This document shows, one piece after another, positions 1 to 13,600 of a stretch of DNA of 64,000 bases. Position 1 is the stretch's first letter, and every line of letters starts with the position of its first letter. Below the pieces are notes generated by a model. It searched no databases. It saw only the letters and a program-made list of their open reading frames with translations, and was not told where the DNA came from. A program made the position numbers and the translations under genes. Origin of the DNA: Mytilus californianus (lineage: Eukaryota > Mollusca > Bivalvia > Mytilida > Mytilidae); NCBI RefSeq assembly GCF_021869535.1, contig NW_026262701.1, positions 43,899,278 to 43,963,277 of the forward strand, given 5' to 3'.

Positions 1-100
1 GAAATTCTTAACTTCCATTTTTAAATTTCTTTACGAATATTATTTGTAGTTGCAAAATAAAAATTGGCACTCCAATGGCATGAATGAAAAATTTAATGTT

Positions 101-1441
101 GAATAAAATGCTCCGCTGGGCGCAGCTTGATAGGACCGCAGAGGTCGAACCCTGAACAGTTGGGGCAAGTATGGACACAACATTCAAGCTTGATACAGCA
201 CTGAATTTGGATTGTAATTAAATATTTGACACAGCATAGGTTTCTGACACAGAATGAATGTGGTCTAAGAACTAAAAATTTTTTAATTTACCTTTTCAAA
301 GAATATCATTATTATTTGCTTTTATATATAAATCAGAAATAACCAAATTAAAATGGAAAATTTTAAAGAAAAAAAAGGAAAAAAAAAATCCCCCCCAAAA
401 AATTTTTTGAACACCTTATGATTTATCACCCCCAAACTCAATCCCAGCCTTCCCTTTGTGGTATGGTACCTTGCAGTACAATTTCAGAGAGATCCATACA
501 CTTGAACACAAGTTATTGTCTGGAAACTAGAAAAATGCTTGTTTTTGGCCCCTTTTTGGCCCCAAATTCCTAAATGTTTAGGGCAATTACCCCCAAACTC
601 AGACCCAGCTTTCCCTTTGTTATATGGAACCTTGTAGTACAATTTCATAAAGATCCATACTCTTACACACAAATTATTGTCCTGAAACTAGAAAAATGCT
701 TGTTTTTTTGCCCCTTTTTGGCCCCTAATTCCTAACATTTTGAGGCAATTACCCCCAAAATCAATCCCAGCTTTCCCTTTGTGGTATGGTACCTGCAGTA
801 CAATTTCAGAGAGATCCATACATTTGAACACAAGTTATTGTCTGGAAACTAGAAAAATGCTTATTTTTTGCCCCTTTTTGGCCCCTTTTTCCTAAACGTT
901 TTGTGCAATTACCCCCAAACTCAATTCCAGCTTTCCCTTTGTGATACGGAACCTTAAGCTTGTAGTAAAATTTCATAAAGATCCATACACTTACACACAA
1001 GTTATTGTCATGAAACTAGAAAAATGCTTGTTTTTTGCCCCTTTTTTGGCCCCTAATTCCTAAAATTTGGAGGCAATTACCCCCAAAATCAATCCCAGCA
1101 TTCCCTTTGTGATATGGAACCTTGTGGTACAATGTCAGAGAGATCCATACACTAACACACAAGTTATGTCTGGAAGTTACAAAAATGCTTATTTTTGGCC
1201 CCTTTTTGGTCCCTTATTCCTTAACTGTTGGTACCATAACCCCCAAAATCAATCCCAACCTTCCTTTTGTGGTATTGAACCTTATGGTAAAATTTCATAA
1301 AGATCCATTCACTTAAACTAAAGTTAGAGTGCGAAAACCAATTTGCCTGGGACTACAGAGACGACGCCGTACGACGACGACGACGACGCCAACGTCATAC
1401 CAATATACGACCACAAAATTTGTTTGCGGTCATATAAAAAT
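101..1441 (+). mobile_element. HINE-like family A element with ~160-bp tandem core
   Basis: It lies in ZPR1 intron 13. The 5' module starts at AATAAAATGCTCCGCTGGGC and is shared with copies at 9389 and 20486. A core of about six ~160-bp monomers follows, with starts near 428, 590, 751, 911, 1079 and 1230. Then come a GAC-rich tract (~1365-1395) and a terminal hairpin (~1406-1436, arms ACGACCACA/TGCGGTCAT, slightly decayed). Short ORFs here come from the tandem units. Confidence 0.75.
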
Positions 1442-1574
1442 CACAACTTCCATTTGCTCTTCATTGATTCATGAAAACTGTAGTTCCTTTAGGAAACAGA
1501 AGAAATTCCAAAGAGCCCATTGCCAAAAAGATAATACTGCAATGACCTAAAGATCCACAAAAAAAATGATATAC

Positions 1575-1643
1575 CTGAAGATAACTGTTCCCTGTTGCAT
1601 CATCCAAAACAAAGTGGATTCCCAATCTTTTTCCTTCAATGAT
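1575..1643 (-). CDS. ZPR1: ZPR1 exon 13 (domain 2, last exon in window)
   Basis: 23 codons ending in [14 protein letters not shown]. The acceptor is CTTCCAG, the donor CAG|GTATAT, phase 0. The next exon should start NVYAP-like. No such coding is seen in 1-1574. Confidence 0.93.
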
Positions 1644-4600
1644 CTGGAAGATAAAATATGTTTTTCATACTATCAGTTAGAATTATACATCAAAATAAGA
1701 GAATAAATTGATGATTGTGCTTGTCACTGTCTGTTTCTCTTTTGTGATTGCCAGTCTGTTTCTCCTTTGTGATTGTCACTTTGTTTATCTTTTGCGATTG
1801 CCACTGTCTGTTTAACTTACTAGGTAATTGTCAGTCTGTTTCTCCTTTGTGATTGTCAGTCTGTTTCTCTTTTGTGATTGTCAGTCTTTTTCTCCTTTGT
1901 GATTGTCAGTCTGTTTCTCTTTTGAGATTGTCAGTCTGTTTCTTTTTTGTGATTGTCATCGTCTGTTTCTCTTTTGTGATTGTCAGTCTGTTTGGTATTT
2001 TTTTTTTGTGAATGTCAGTCTGTTTCTCCATTGTGATTGTCAGTCTGTTTATTTCTTGTGGTTGTCAGTCTGTTTCTCTTTTGTGATTGTCAGTCTGTTT
2101 CTCTTTTGACTTTGCAAATGCTGATTTCTCTTTTGTCATTGTCACTGTCTGTTTCTCTTTCGTGATTGTCAGTTTTTTTCTCTTTTGTGATAGTCCCTGT
2201 CTTTTTACAAATACCGTGAAAGTACTTTTATATGTGGGGTACCATTTTTCGTGGTTTTTGTGGATGGCTTTATATGGAGAAAATATAACAACTGTTGTCC
2301 AAATCATGACAAGGAAAGATCCCCATGTAGGTTTGACTACATTGATATGGGCCTATAATCTAGAGAAAACATCGAATATCTACAAATGCACTATAAACTT
2401 TATATACAACTTCAGACAGGATTTTACCCATTTTATCTTTAAACAAACTTAAACTGTACATCTTTTAACCTTTTAATTCTCATGATAAATTTGTTTTGAT
2501 TGATGAAAGTCAGACTTTTGGTGATGATTTGCGATGATTTTATCTCCTCAAAATTCTTAAACGAAAAAAAATAGTAATTGCAAATTGGACTTGCTTTTTT
2601 ATTTCATAAGAATTAATTCTACAGTTCAAAGAACATTTGTAGCATTTTTTTATGTTACCTTTTTCTTCAAGTGACATATTTATTACCCAATTAACACCAT
2701 TGATGATTGTCAATCTGTTGATCATTTGATCTCGGGTTAATTGGTGTCATAACTTCTGATTACACGTGTGCAACAATTAAAATGTTCACTTTTTAATTTA
2801 CTTCAACGGAGACAATTTGTAAGTATAGATGAATCAGCTTATTTCTGACAGCAATTGCTTTATTAACAATTTGATGAATGTCATGGTCTGTGAAAATAAA
2901 CACCTTATTTTGCAATGTCCCACAAATCATTATATTAAAAACAAGATATGAATATTTTCAAGAATCTTTGTTTCTGATGGCTTCAAATTCTTCACTTGAT
3001 TTTTTGTTAGAAACTAAAATCCATGAATTGAAGAACCCACGAACATGTCACTTTTTATCAAACCACAAATATTGATACCCACAAATAAAAGTACTTTCAC
3101 AGTATCTTGTTTAAGGAAGGGATACACCACTTTGATCCAAACAAAAGTTCTCTGAAAGCAACATCATCAAAATGCATTTTTTTTTTATTAACAACAATTT
3201 TTTTTTAATTTCACAGACATGTTTTGCAACAGTCAATTGCCTTCTTATGGAAACCAACTATAATAGAAAACCAAAGGATATGGCACAAAGTCAGTACATG
3301 CACAGCAAAAAAAAAACCAAAAGGCAAAGGAACAGCCTTTTCATTGCTGTTCTTCATCTTAAAGTCACAATGAGGCTTTCAACACAGAGCAAAAAAACAA
3401 AAACAAAAAAAGACGGTCCTAGCACCAGCTAAAGCAGAATTCTTTGCAAAAATAATTCAGATAGACTTTGTAAGAGGTAACACCACCAACTCAGGCCCGG
3501 TAAAAAAAAACATACTGGAAAGTAGTACATATTCAAAACAAAATAGTTCCAAGGAATAGGTGTAAATATCAAACTATGTAAAATTATTGAATGTATTTTT
3601 GTAATTTTGGTATCAAATAAAAGGTAAAAGACTGGTGGTCCTTGTAGAACACAGTTTGACTGATAATTTTGAATAATACAAAACTGTATGAATGAATTCT
3701 AAAATTGAGGGCATACATTTCCTGATTCTCAGATATGAAGTACCTGTTTGAGGTATCCAAAGTTCTGGTAACCTTTACGGTCTGATGTATATATTGATCC
3801 CGCCCTGATAAATGTTTGAAAGTGAAAAATTTAACTAGGATAAGAATGGAGGCCAAGAATAGGTGGTGTTACCATGCTCCTCTTCATGCCTACTTTCCCC
3901 GTTATTCATATGAGGCAGATTTCACACGAACTTCTAAAAAAATAATAAGAAGCTAGCATTATCCTTTAACTTCACATTCCTCTATATCAATGATGTTCTG
4001 TCACAAAATTATTCATAGTTTGGTGACAATGTTGAATGCATCTTTCCCATCAAACATGAAATAAAGGGTACCACAGATACAGTTAAGACTGCTTCATATC
4101 TCGACTTACATCTAGACAATATAATCTATTTCCAAATGCCTTATTCTTTATACTGAAATCGTTTAATGAAAAAAAGAAACTATAAGTATGAGTGAAGTCA
4201 CAAAAGTATCCCTTGCCCCACATTACTATAAGTATATATAAGTAAGTAAATTCCATTATCTTCTCTTTTACAAGTTTCTCTGGGATTATATACCTTTTAA
4301 AACAGTTATTGTTCTACAACTGTGTTAAGTTTCATCTATATCAGATAAGCCATTTAGGAAGAGCTGTGCTTACAAGGCACATATGGATAGACAAACCTAG
4401 GGACAGATTGATGGACAAGGTGGTTCCTATATATCTCCACCTGAAACTGTTTGGGGAGGGGGCATAATAAAATAACGGTACCTCATCAATTTTATCACAG
4501 AATTCTCCGATCTTCCCTTTCATGTTCTCCTCAGAGCTGTCTCCACGAAAGAATGGATTGGAATCCTTTAGCTGTAATAAACCATGCATCATTAACAAGC

Positions 4601-7600
4601 AAAACATGTACAATATGACCGGATGATATGCTTGTTCTAACTAGTTAAACTGCAAGCCTTCAAATTTTTGCAAAAGATTTGTTTACACAATTTTTACAAA
4701 AATAATGACAATATGTCTAACTTGAATCTTCTTTTATATAAACAGATTAACAAATTAAGAAAATCTTAAAAATCACATATTTTTTCTGACATAAATATGG
4801 AAGGAAACAATGTCTGGCTTAACTCCAGATTTCTCATTTTTAACAATTTGAAATTATATTCTTTAATAGATGGATAATCTCTTCTATATTTTTTTTAACA
4901 AACATCACATATGACTCTGTAGGTTTGACAGGTTTTTAAATTAGAGTGTTAACACCCTCAATCATCAACAGTCACCCTGTGACACTTCCATTCACTGAAT
5001 CATCATATGTTTATAGTACCTGATCCTTGATTGCCAGCAAGATTCCTTCCACAGTAGTAAACTTTCCACCTAACGTTCCCATGCCTGTAGAAAAGTCAAG
5101 TTCAGGAATGGATAGAGAACTAGTCTCACTCTGAAAAACAAGATGATGATTTATCAAAATACAACTTCTGGTACAAAAAAAATCATTGCATTTATATAAA
5201 GCTATACTACTAGTCGTTATTTTCAGTTGTTTCTAAATCTTTTCTACAAAAGAACTTTTCAAATATTTAACATAAATATATCTAATAATGATAAGCTGGT
5301 AAATGTTAAAAAATATTGCACAGTTAGTTGTCAGGACTTTTCAATAAATAATTACAAAATAGAAATTTTAATATTTTTGTAATCTTAAGACTGAATTCAG
5401 ATTTAAAACTTAATATAAGTCAATGAAATGCAAAATGTAGGTTAGATTGGTGTTTTAACGCCACTTTTAAGCACCGCATTTGGGCTATTTCGTGGCGGCC
5501 AGTTTTTATTGGTGGAGGAAGCCAGAGTGCCCGGAGAAAACCACTGACCTTCGATAGGAAAACTGACAATCCTAGTCAATTAAGATTGGAGTCAAGTGCA
5601 CCCGCAGGAGCGGGGTTCGAACTCACAACCTCAGTGTTGACTGGCTAGTGATTACAGTAGTAACTACTTAGACCTCTCGGCCACCAAGGCCCTGTGCATC
5701 ATTCGAAGTGTGCAACATCAGCGTACTTATATCTGCCTTAGACTCTTTATTTGTACAAAATAACATTGTCAAAAACTTTACTTTTGTTTTTATATCTAAT
5801 ACCAGATGTTATCGCGACAATGGTAAAACATGGACCAGAGACGGATACGTAAATTCCGTGTACGTTTGCAAAGCACGAATGAGTGTAAGTAGCTCTTTCT
5901 ATGTTATTTCATCAAGAAAATATTCAAAATAAACATGAGATAAAGGTATCAATGACAATTTAAGCATTTTTTGAAGAAATTAGGATGCATAATTAAATTT
6001 CACACCTGCGCACTAGTGTACTAGTTCAAACAGAGACATGTCTTTGGTTCAAACAACGCGGTTATGACAATTTTTCATTTTCACCTTTTTAATTTTTTCT
6101 TCAAATCATATTTGTAAACGTATTTCTGATAATTTAAATCTTTTTGACTAAATTAATTAGATGCAAACCGCTGAAATGTAAGAAAATAACTTTGAATAGA
6201 CCGATCAATGTCCGGTTCAAAACAGTTAACCTGTCACCTGAACAGGTAAATTTCAGCTGTTCGACAACTAATTAGCCTTGATTAAAATGAGAAGGTATTA
6301 GAGTAGGGGTTGTTTTGATAGTACTTAATGATCATGTCACTTTTATGACCGGAAATGTGTGGCTGTTAAAGGCAAAAGGTTGGGTCAAAAAGATCGCGAA
6401 TTATGTTAAAATGACCGTCTCTTAAGAAAGTCTTGAAAACTAAAAAGTAGATGACCGTTTCATGCTTTTTCCAGCCGGACTTTTACCAGACATTATTCAA
6501 ATGTCCAGAATATCATGAATATAGAACCGTTTTGGAAGCCTTGGTTGGAACCACAATTGTTTTCTTTGCTTATCATTGAGAAGTGTTTTATATAATATAT
6601 CACTAGAACACTTCCGCGACATGGCGGGTCTCTGACTGAATAAAGGTACCTACACCTTATTTTTAGCCTGGATTTTTAGTATTCGTATTGTCATCTGATA
6701 AAGTCATGCTGAATTTAAGGTGCACAGTTTTCTCTGCTTTCAAAATCTTTCTGTTTAAGCCGTCCTGGTTTTCTTACTACAACCGGAAAACTACATGTGA
6801 CAATGATTGATTTTAGAAGTGTCAATCCCTGTATAATGACGAAGCTTAGATGTGATTATGACCCATGTATATAGCAAATCCCAAATACACTGTTTGGTGG
6901 TGTGCCTGACAGAGGCGATACAGATTAGGTAGCAGGTAACAGGTGAAATATACTATTGGTATTGGTATCGGATTCAACCCGGAAACTGTTAATTATTGAT
7001 AATATTAATTATGTTGAAAACAAAAGGGCCTAGAATGGTGTAATTTTTAATCAACACCATTGTCCTATATTAGTTATATATAAAGTTGAATTATTTGATT
7101 CGTCGCTTTTACGCCATGCCGGCTAACAAATTCGACCTCGTTATTTTAGTAGTATAGATACCTTCAGAACATCTCTGTTCATATCAGAAACATCAGTGAT
7201 CTTCAGGGTGATTTTCTTTCCTTTTGGTTCAATTCCTGAGCCACCTTTGACCTCATTGTCACGATGTCCACATTTATCACAGTTTGTAGCCATAATGATA
7301 ACTTCTTTGAAATGAGGAATGTCTACATTGTGTTAAGAAAATATAAAGTTGAGGTCTTTTTATACAAGATTAAAATAAATACTGGTATAATAATTTTGCA
7401 GTCGATTCCATATAAAGATAAGAAACTATTTTTGACATTCAACTATATCTATAAAGTTTAGCTTCTGAAATTTTTGTCAAACAATATGTTTAATTTACAT
7501 TCTAATTATAAATTTTCAAATACTGTAGAGAATAGTCTTCTGATCAAGGATACCAACTACCTTCATATTAGTTGAACAGAGTTCGTTACATGATGGACAA

Positions 7601-10600
7601 TTGGTCTCGAAAGTAGCAACCTGAAAAAAAAAGTATACATATCATAAATTCATTTTGATACTTTAAGGACACAAGCTTTAAGCCTACATTCCATTGGAAA
7701 AATTGGGCGACTAGTTTATTTATATTGACAATCTAAAAGTAAATGCAAATTAGCATAATTTAAAAATTCTAAATTTTCCCACAATGTATCTACAGACTTT
7801 AACAAATACACACAGAAGACATGACCTAATACTCATGATACTAGTGTATTCCAAACAGCAAAGCTGTTAACAAATTTTGTGAAGTGAATGTCAGAAATCA
7901 CTACTGCAGGGGTGTTTAACGTCCTTGACTACCCATGAGGGTCTTGCACTGAAGGTATAATAACTATTGATCATGGGAAGTCAATGTCGTTAAGCACCCC
8001 TGTAAAACATGCATGTGTTAACCAATGTTGATGCAGGTTGTAATTTCTATTTAATTTTTACAACAGCTATTTTGCTTTTAAACTGTTTCAACAAAAATTG
8101 GAAATGCTAAGGTAGTTAAACCCAAATTGAACTATTTCCTCTAAAAAATAGGTAGTTAGACATCTAACAATTGCGTAATAGTTCTTGAAAATAAATGGGG
8201 AATGTGTCCATGGGACACAGATGATGTCCCCGCTTGCATATAACGTTATAAAGGGACATAACTCAAGAGTGATGCTACCCAAATTCATACTTGATCTGAG
8301 TTTTGTGGTTTTAAGCATTGTGTATAAGATTCATAACATTTGGTTGAGGCAAACTTAAGTTAGGGAACTGGAAACAAAAAATTCAGCAATTTTTCCATTT
8401 GTATAGGGGCATAACTCTAGAATAGTAAAAGTGGTGCTACCCAAATTCAAACTTGATCTGTGTTTTGTGGTAATAGGCATTGTGTATAAGATTCATAACA
8501 TTTGGTTGTGGCAAACTTAAGTTAGAGGACGGAAACAAAAAATTCAGCAATTTTTCCATTTGTAAAGGGCATAACTCTAGAACGGTAAAAGTGAAGCCAC
8601 CAAAATTCATACCTGATCTGTGTTTTGTGGTAATAAGCATTATGTATAATTTTTATAACATTTGGTTGAGGCAAACTAAACTTAGAGAACGGAAACCAAT
8701 TCCTGACATACAGACATAGGAACGGACAGAGGTAAAGGCTTAACAAGAATGTGTCCATAGTATACTGATGCCCCACTACCACTATAATTTTCTATGTTCA
8801 ATGGACTGTGAAATTGGGGTCAAAACTCTAATTTTGCATTAAAACTAGAAAGATCATATCATAGGGAACAAGTTTCAAGTTGATTGGTTCAACTTCATCA
8901 AAAACTACCTTGACCAAAAACTTTAACCTGAAGCGTGACAGATGGACAAACGGATGAACGGACACACAGACCGAAAAACATAATACCCCTAGGTCATGTA
9001 GGTGGGGCATAAAAATGCCATTGATCTGGCTTGATTCTAGAGAATTTATTTTCACATAAATGGTTTCTTCTCTAAGGATATGTTGGGGAGCCAGCAAATG
9101 GTCAAGAGAAATATTTATCTTCCAATCAGCATTAATTAAAATTAAGCAGAGAGTAAGTTAATTTCATTGCTATCTCATTAAAAAAAAACATGGAAATATA
9201 AATCCTAAAAAATTTAATACCTTAACACACTAATTTTTATTATTTCATTATTTATCACTGAAATGCAGATATTTGTGTTAATGCAAAATAGGAACTCTGA
9301 ATATGAATTAAAATCCAAAAATCTTTTTTTCTATATCAAATCATAGTAGCAACTTCAATTTAGATAGAAGACAATCTGTCAATATATGTGAATAAAATGC
9401 TCCGCTGGGCGAAGCTTGATACGACCGCAGAGGTCAAACCCTGAACAGTTGGGGCAAGTATGGACACAACATTCAAGCTTGATACAGTACTAAATTTGGA
9501 TTGTAATTAAATATTTGACACAGCATAGGTTTCTGACACAGAATGAATGTGGTCTAAGAACTTTAAAAATTTTAATTTACCTATTCAAACAATATCATTA
9601 CGGTATTATTTGCTTTTATATATAAATCAGAAATAACCAATTTAAAACGGAAAATTTTAAAGAAAAAAAAAGGAAAACCCCCCCCCCCAAATTTGTTTGA
9701 ACCCCCTTATGATTCATCACCCCCAAACTCAATCCCTGCCTTCCCTTTGTGGTATGGTACCTTGCAGTACAATTTCAGAAAGATCCATACACTTACACAC
9801 AAGTTATTGTCCTGAAACTAGAAAAATGCTTGTTTTTTGGCCCCTTTTTGGCCCCAAATTCCTAAACATTTAGGGCAATTACCCCCAAACACAAACCCAG
9901 CTTTCCCTTTGTGATATGGAACCTTGTAGTACAATTTCATAAAGATCCATACACTTACACACAAGTTATTGTCCTGAAACAAGAACTAGAGGCTCTCAAG
10001 AGCCTGTGTCGCTCACCTGTATTTACTGATGCTTTGGAAATCATGTAAAATAAGGTTAAAATCATAATTAACAGTATTAGATATTAGATATTATAATGAT
10101 ATCTAAGATTATAACAAAAAACTGTAAAGTTTCTGTAAAATTACTAACTCAGGGGCAGCAACCCAACAACGGGTTGTCGGATTCATCTGAAAATTTCAGG
10201 GCAGATAAATCTAAATCTGATGAACATTTTTGCCACCTGTCAGATTTGCTCTAAATGCTTTAGTTTCAGTGATATAAACCAAAAACTGCATTTTACCCCT
10301 ATGTTCTATTTTTAACCAAGTCGGCCATGATGGTTGGAAGGCAGGGTCATGGGACAAATTTTTTAAACTAGATACCCTAATAATGATTATGGCCAAGTAT
10401 GGTTAAATTTGTCTCAGTAGTTTCAGAGAAGAAGGTTTTTGTAAGAGATTACTAAAATTTTTGAAAAATTGTTAAAAATTTACTATAAAGGGCAATAACT
10501 TCTAAAGGGGTCGACTGACAATTTTGGTCATGACGACTTATTTGTAGATCTTACTTTGCTGAACATTATTGCTGTTTACAGATTATCTCTATCTATAATA

Positions 10601-13600
10601 ATATTCAAGATAATAACCAAAAACTGCAAAATTTCCTTAAAATTACCAATTCAGGGGCAGCAACCCAACAACAGGTTGTCAGATTTGTCTGAAAATTTCA
10701 GGGCAGATAGATCTTGACCTGATAATGAGTTTTACCCGAGTCAGATTTACTCTAAATGCTTTGGTTTCAGAGATATAAGCCAAAATCTACATTTTACCCC
10801 TATGTTCTATTTTTAGCCATGGCCCCCATCTTGGTTGGTTGGCGGGGTCATCTGACACATTTTTTAAACTAGATACCCTAATGATGATTGTGGCAAAGTT
10901 TGGTTAAATTTGGCCCAGTGGTTTCAGAGGAGAAGATTTTTGTAAAAAGCTAACGACGATGACGGACGACGACAATGACGGACGACGGACGCCAAGTGAT
11001 GAGAAAAGCTCACTTGGCCCTTCGGGCCAGGTGAGCTAAAAATGCTTGTTTTTTTTGCCCCTTTTTGGCCCATTATTCCTAAAATTTTAAGACAATTACC
11101 CCCAAAATCAATCCCAGCCTTCCCTTTGTGGTATGGTACCTTGCAGTACAATTTCAGAGAGATCCATATACTTGAACACAAGTTATTGTCTGGAAACTAG
11201 AAAAAATGCTTATTTTTGGCCCCTTATTCCTAAACGTTTTGGGCAATTACCCCCAAACTCAATTCCAGCTTTCCCTTTGTGATATGGAACCTTGTAGTAC
11301 ACTTTCAGAAAGATCCATACACTTACACACAAGTTAATGTCATGAAATTAGAAAAAATGCTTGTTTTTTGCCCCTTTTTTGGCCCCTAATTCCTAAAATT
11401 TGGAGGCAATTACCCCCAAAATCAATCCCAGCATTCCTTTTTTGATATGGAACCTTGTGGTACAATGTCAGAGAGATCCATACACTAACACACAAGTTAT
11501 GTCTGGAAGTTACAAAAATGCTTATTTTTGGCCCCTTTTTGGTCCTTATTTCCTTAACTGTTGGTACCATAACCCTCAAAATCAATCCCCACCTTCCTTT
11601 TGTGGTATTGAACCTTATGGTAAATTTCAAAGAGATCCATTCACTTAAACTAAAGTTAGATTGTGAAAACCAATGTGCCTTCGGACGACGACGACGACGT
11701 CATACCAATAGACGATTGCGGTCGTATAAAAATGCTTTTTTTTGGCCCCTAAATCCTTAACTGTTGGTACAATAACCCCCAAAAATCAATCCAAACTTTC
11801 CTTTAGTGGTATTGAACCTTATGGTAAAATTTCATAGAGATCCATTCACTTAAACTAAAGTTAGAGTGCGAAAAAACCAATGTGTCTTCGGACGACGACG
11901 ACGCCAACGTCATACCAATATAAGACTGCGGTCGTATAAAAAGGATGGTACAGAAATGTACTATATTTTGTCATATTTTTGATACATTTCAAAACATTAC
12001 ATAACAACCTCTACAAATAATACAAATAATTCAATATTCATACCTCCCCCTTGGCATCAAACATGTTAAATGTTTCATTTTCTTTCATCTCTTGTTCAGC
12101 ATCCTAAAATATTATTATAAAGTAATTTTTTATTTCATATTTGTGTGAAATTACCTGACAATAGTTATATCAACATTTCTATACACAATGATTGAATGGA
12201 ATGTCATGAAAACATTTTATTATTCACATAGTTTTTTACATATTTATTACAAAATGAATGTAGAATACACCAACTATCAACTAAATGAACAACAACAATA
12301 AAAACTTAGAATAATCTATAATAAATTTTCTGTGTTGTTGTCTCTTTAATTCTCTTTTTCCAAACTGATTTAGATCATTTAGAGCTATTATAATATTCCA
12401 TGTTGATCAAAAGTTTAAATGCCATGCTTGCAAACTTTGTTTAGACGTTTGCTCACACATAGTAATTAAGATTGACACCTAAATTCAATGTGTAGGCAGA
12501 GTAACAGTCTGTTTACAATATACAAAGATTTGATTGAACAATGAATACCATATTGTTTCCAGTCAAATCAGATCAAATTTTTATATATTGTAAACAGACT
12601 GTTACTCCTCCTACCCTTTGAATTATGGTGTCAATTTTAATAACAATATTTGAGGAAACATCCAAACAAAGTGTGCAAGCAAGGCATTTAAACTTTTGAT
12701 CATCAAGGAGTACTATAATAGCTTTAAAATGTAAATTGACTTTTTTTTTGTGATATTAAACTGCAAAACACTAGTACTACATCTGCAACTAATTTGTCAT
12801 CACTATTCACAAGTTAGAACTGCCTAGTGGACTTCTGGTAAAACCGTTGATTAGCTAGTATAGATGAAACTATATTCAGATCAATAGTTAGGATTTAGAT
12901 TTTTCCCAAGAAGATATAACTGGCTAGTTATTCCATTGATAAAAAATTTCTATTCCGTTATATTTTTGGGTAGGTATATTTGTAATATTTTGTTATCTTT
13001 ACCTAATTTTGCATCTCCCTCAAAATAATAAGTTAGTGTAAGCACACCAAGCCTATTTTATGACTAGTCTTTTGTTTAGCCATGCATATAGATTAGAAAT
13101 GTTTTATATTCAGATGAATTAATGAGGGATAATTTAATGGTATATATCCTCATATTACCCATCTCACTTTAACACATGCATTTTATGTACAGAAAGGTTT
13201 TGATACTAACATGTGTCTTCGGTGCTAAAAAGCTTAATATCATCTCTTGATTTCAATATAAGTATTACTTAACAGAAACTACCCTTTCTCACCCTAACTT
13301 GGAAATTTCTTCTCTTTGACTCTTACCACCCTTTTCATATCATAATAAAACTAACAAAATTATCTTTTTGTAAAAAACACATGAAAAAGATCTTATGATA
13401 ATTTAAGGATTTTAATACTGGCTAATATTTGTAGTAATGTTTACCTGTGACAATCCTAAGTTTTCATTATCTGCTTTAGATCTGTTGTAATGTGAAATTT
13501 TCATCTGAGGATCGGTCTGAGGTGCATATTTACCATTGTTAAGAAAAATTCAATACATTTCATAAAATGTCAACTTAGCCAAAAAATTACATCTCTTTTA

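Noticed and set aside
1067-1316. Short plus-strand ORFs repeated at 11400-11760
   Set aside because: Shadows of the ~160-bp family A monomers.
1903-2452. Hydrophobic ORFs of 68-121 codons
   Set aside because: Translation of the 25-bp minisatellite within a ZPR1 intron.
5590-5640. Possible tRNA gene (B-box GGTTCGAACTC on plus strand)
   Set aside because: Belongs to the head of a SINE with a non-tRNA body; no complete cloverleaf.
7264-7461. Plus-strand ORF of 65 codons
   Set aside because: Antisense to ZPR1 exon 10.
7554-7561. U2-type donor AAG|GTAGTT at the end of ZPR1 exon 9
   Set aside because: Would leave the frame broken; the donor seven bases on (GTATCCTTGA) restores frame and conserved residues.
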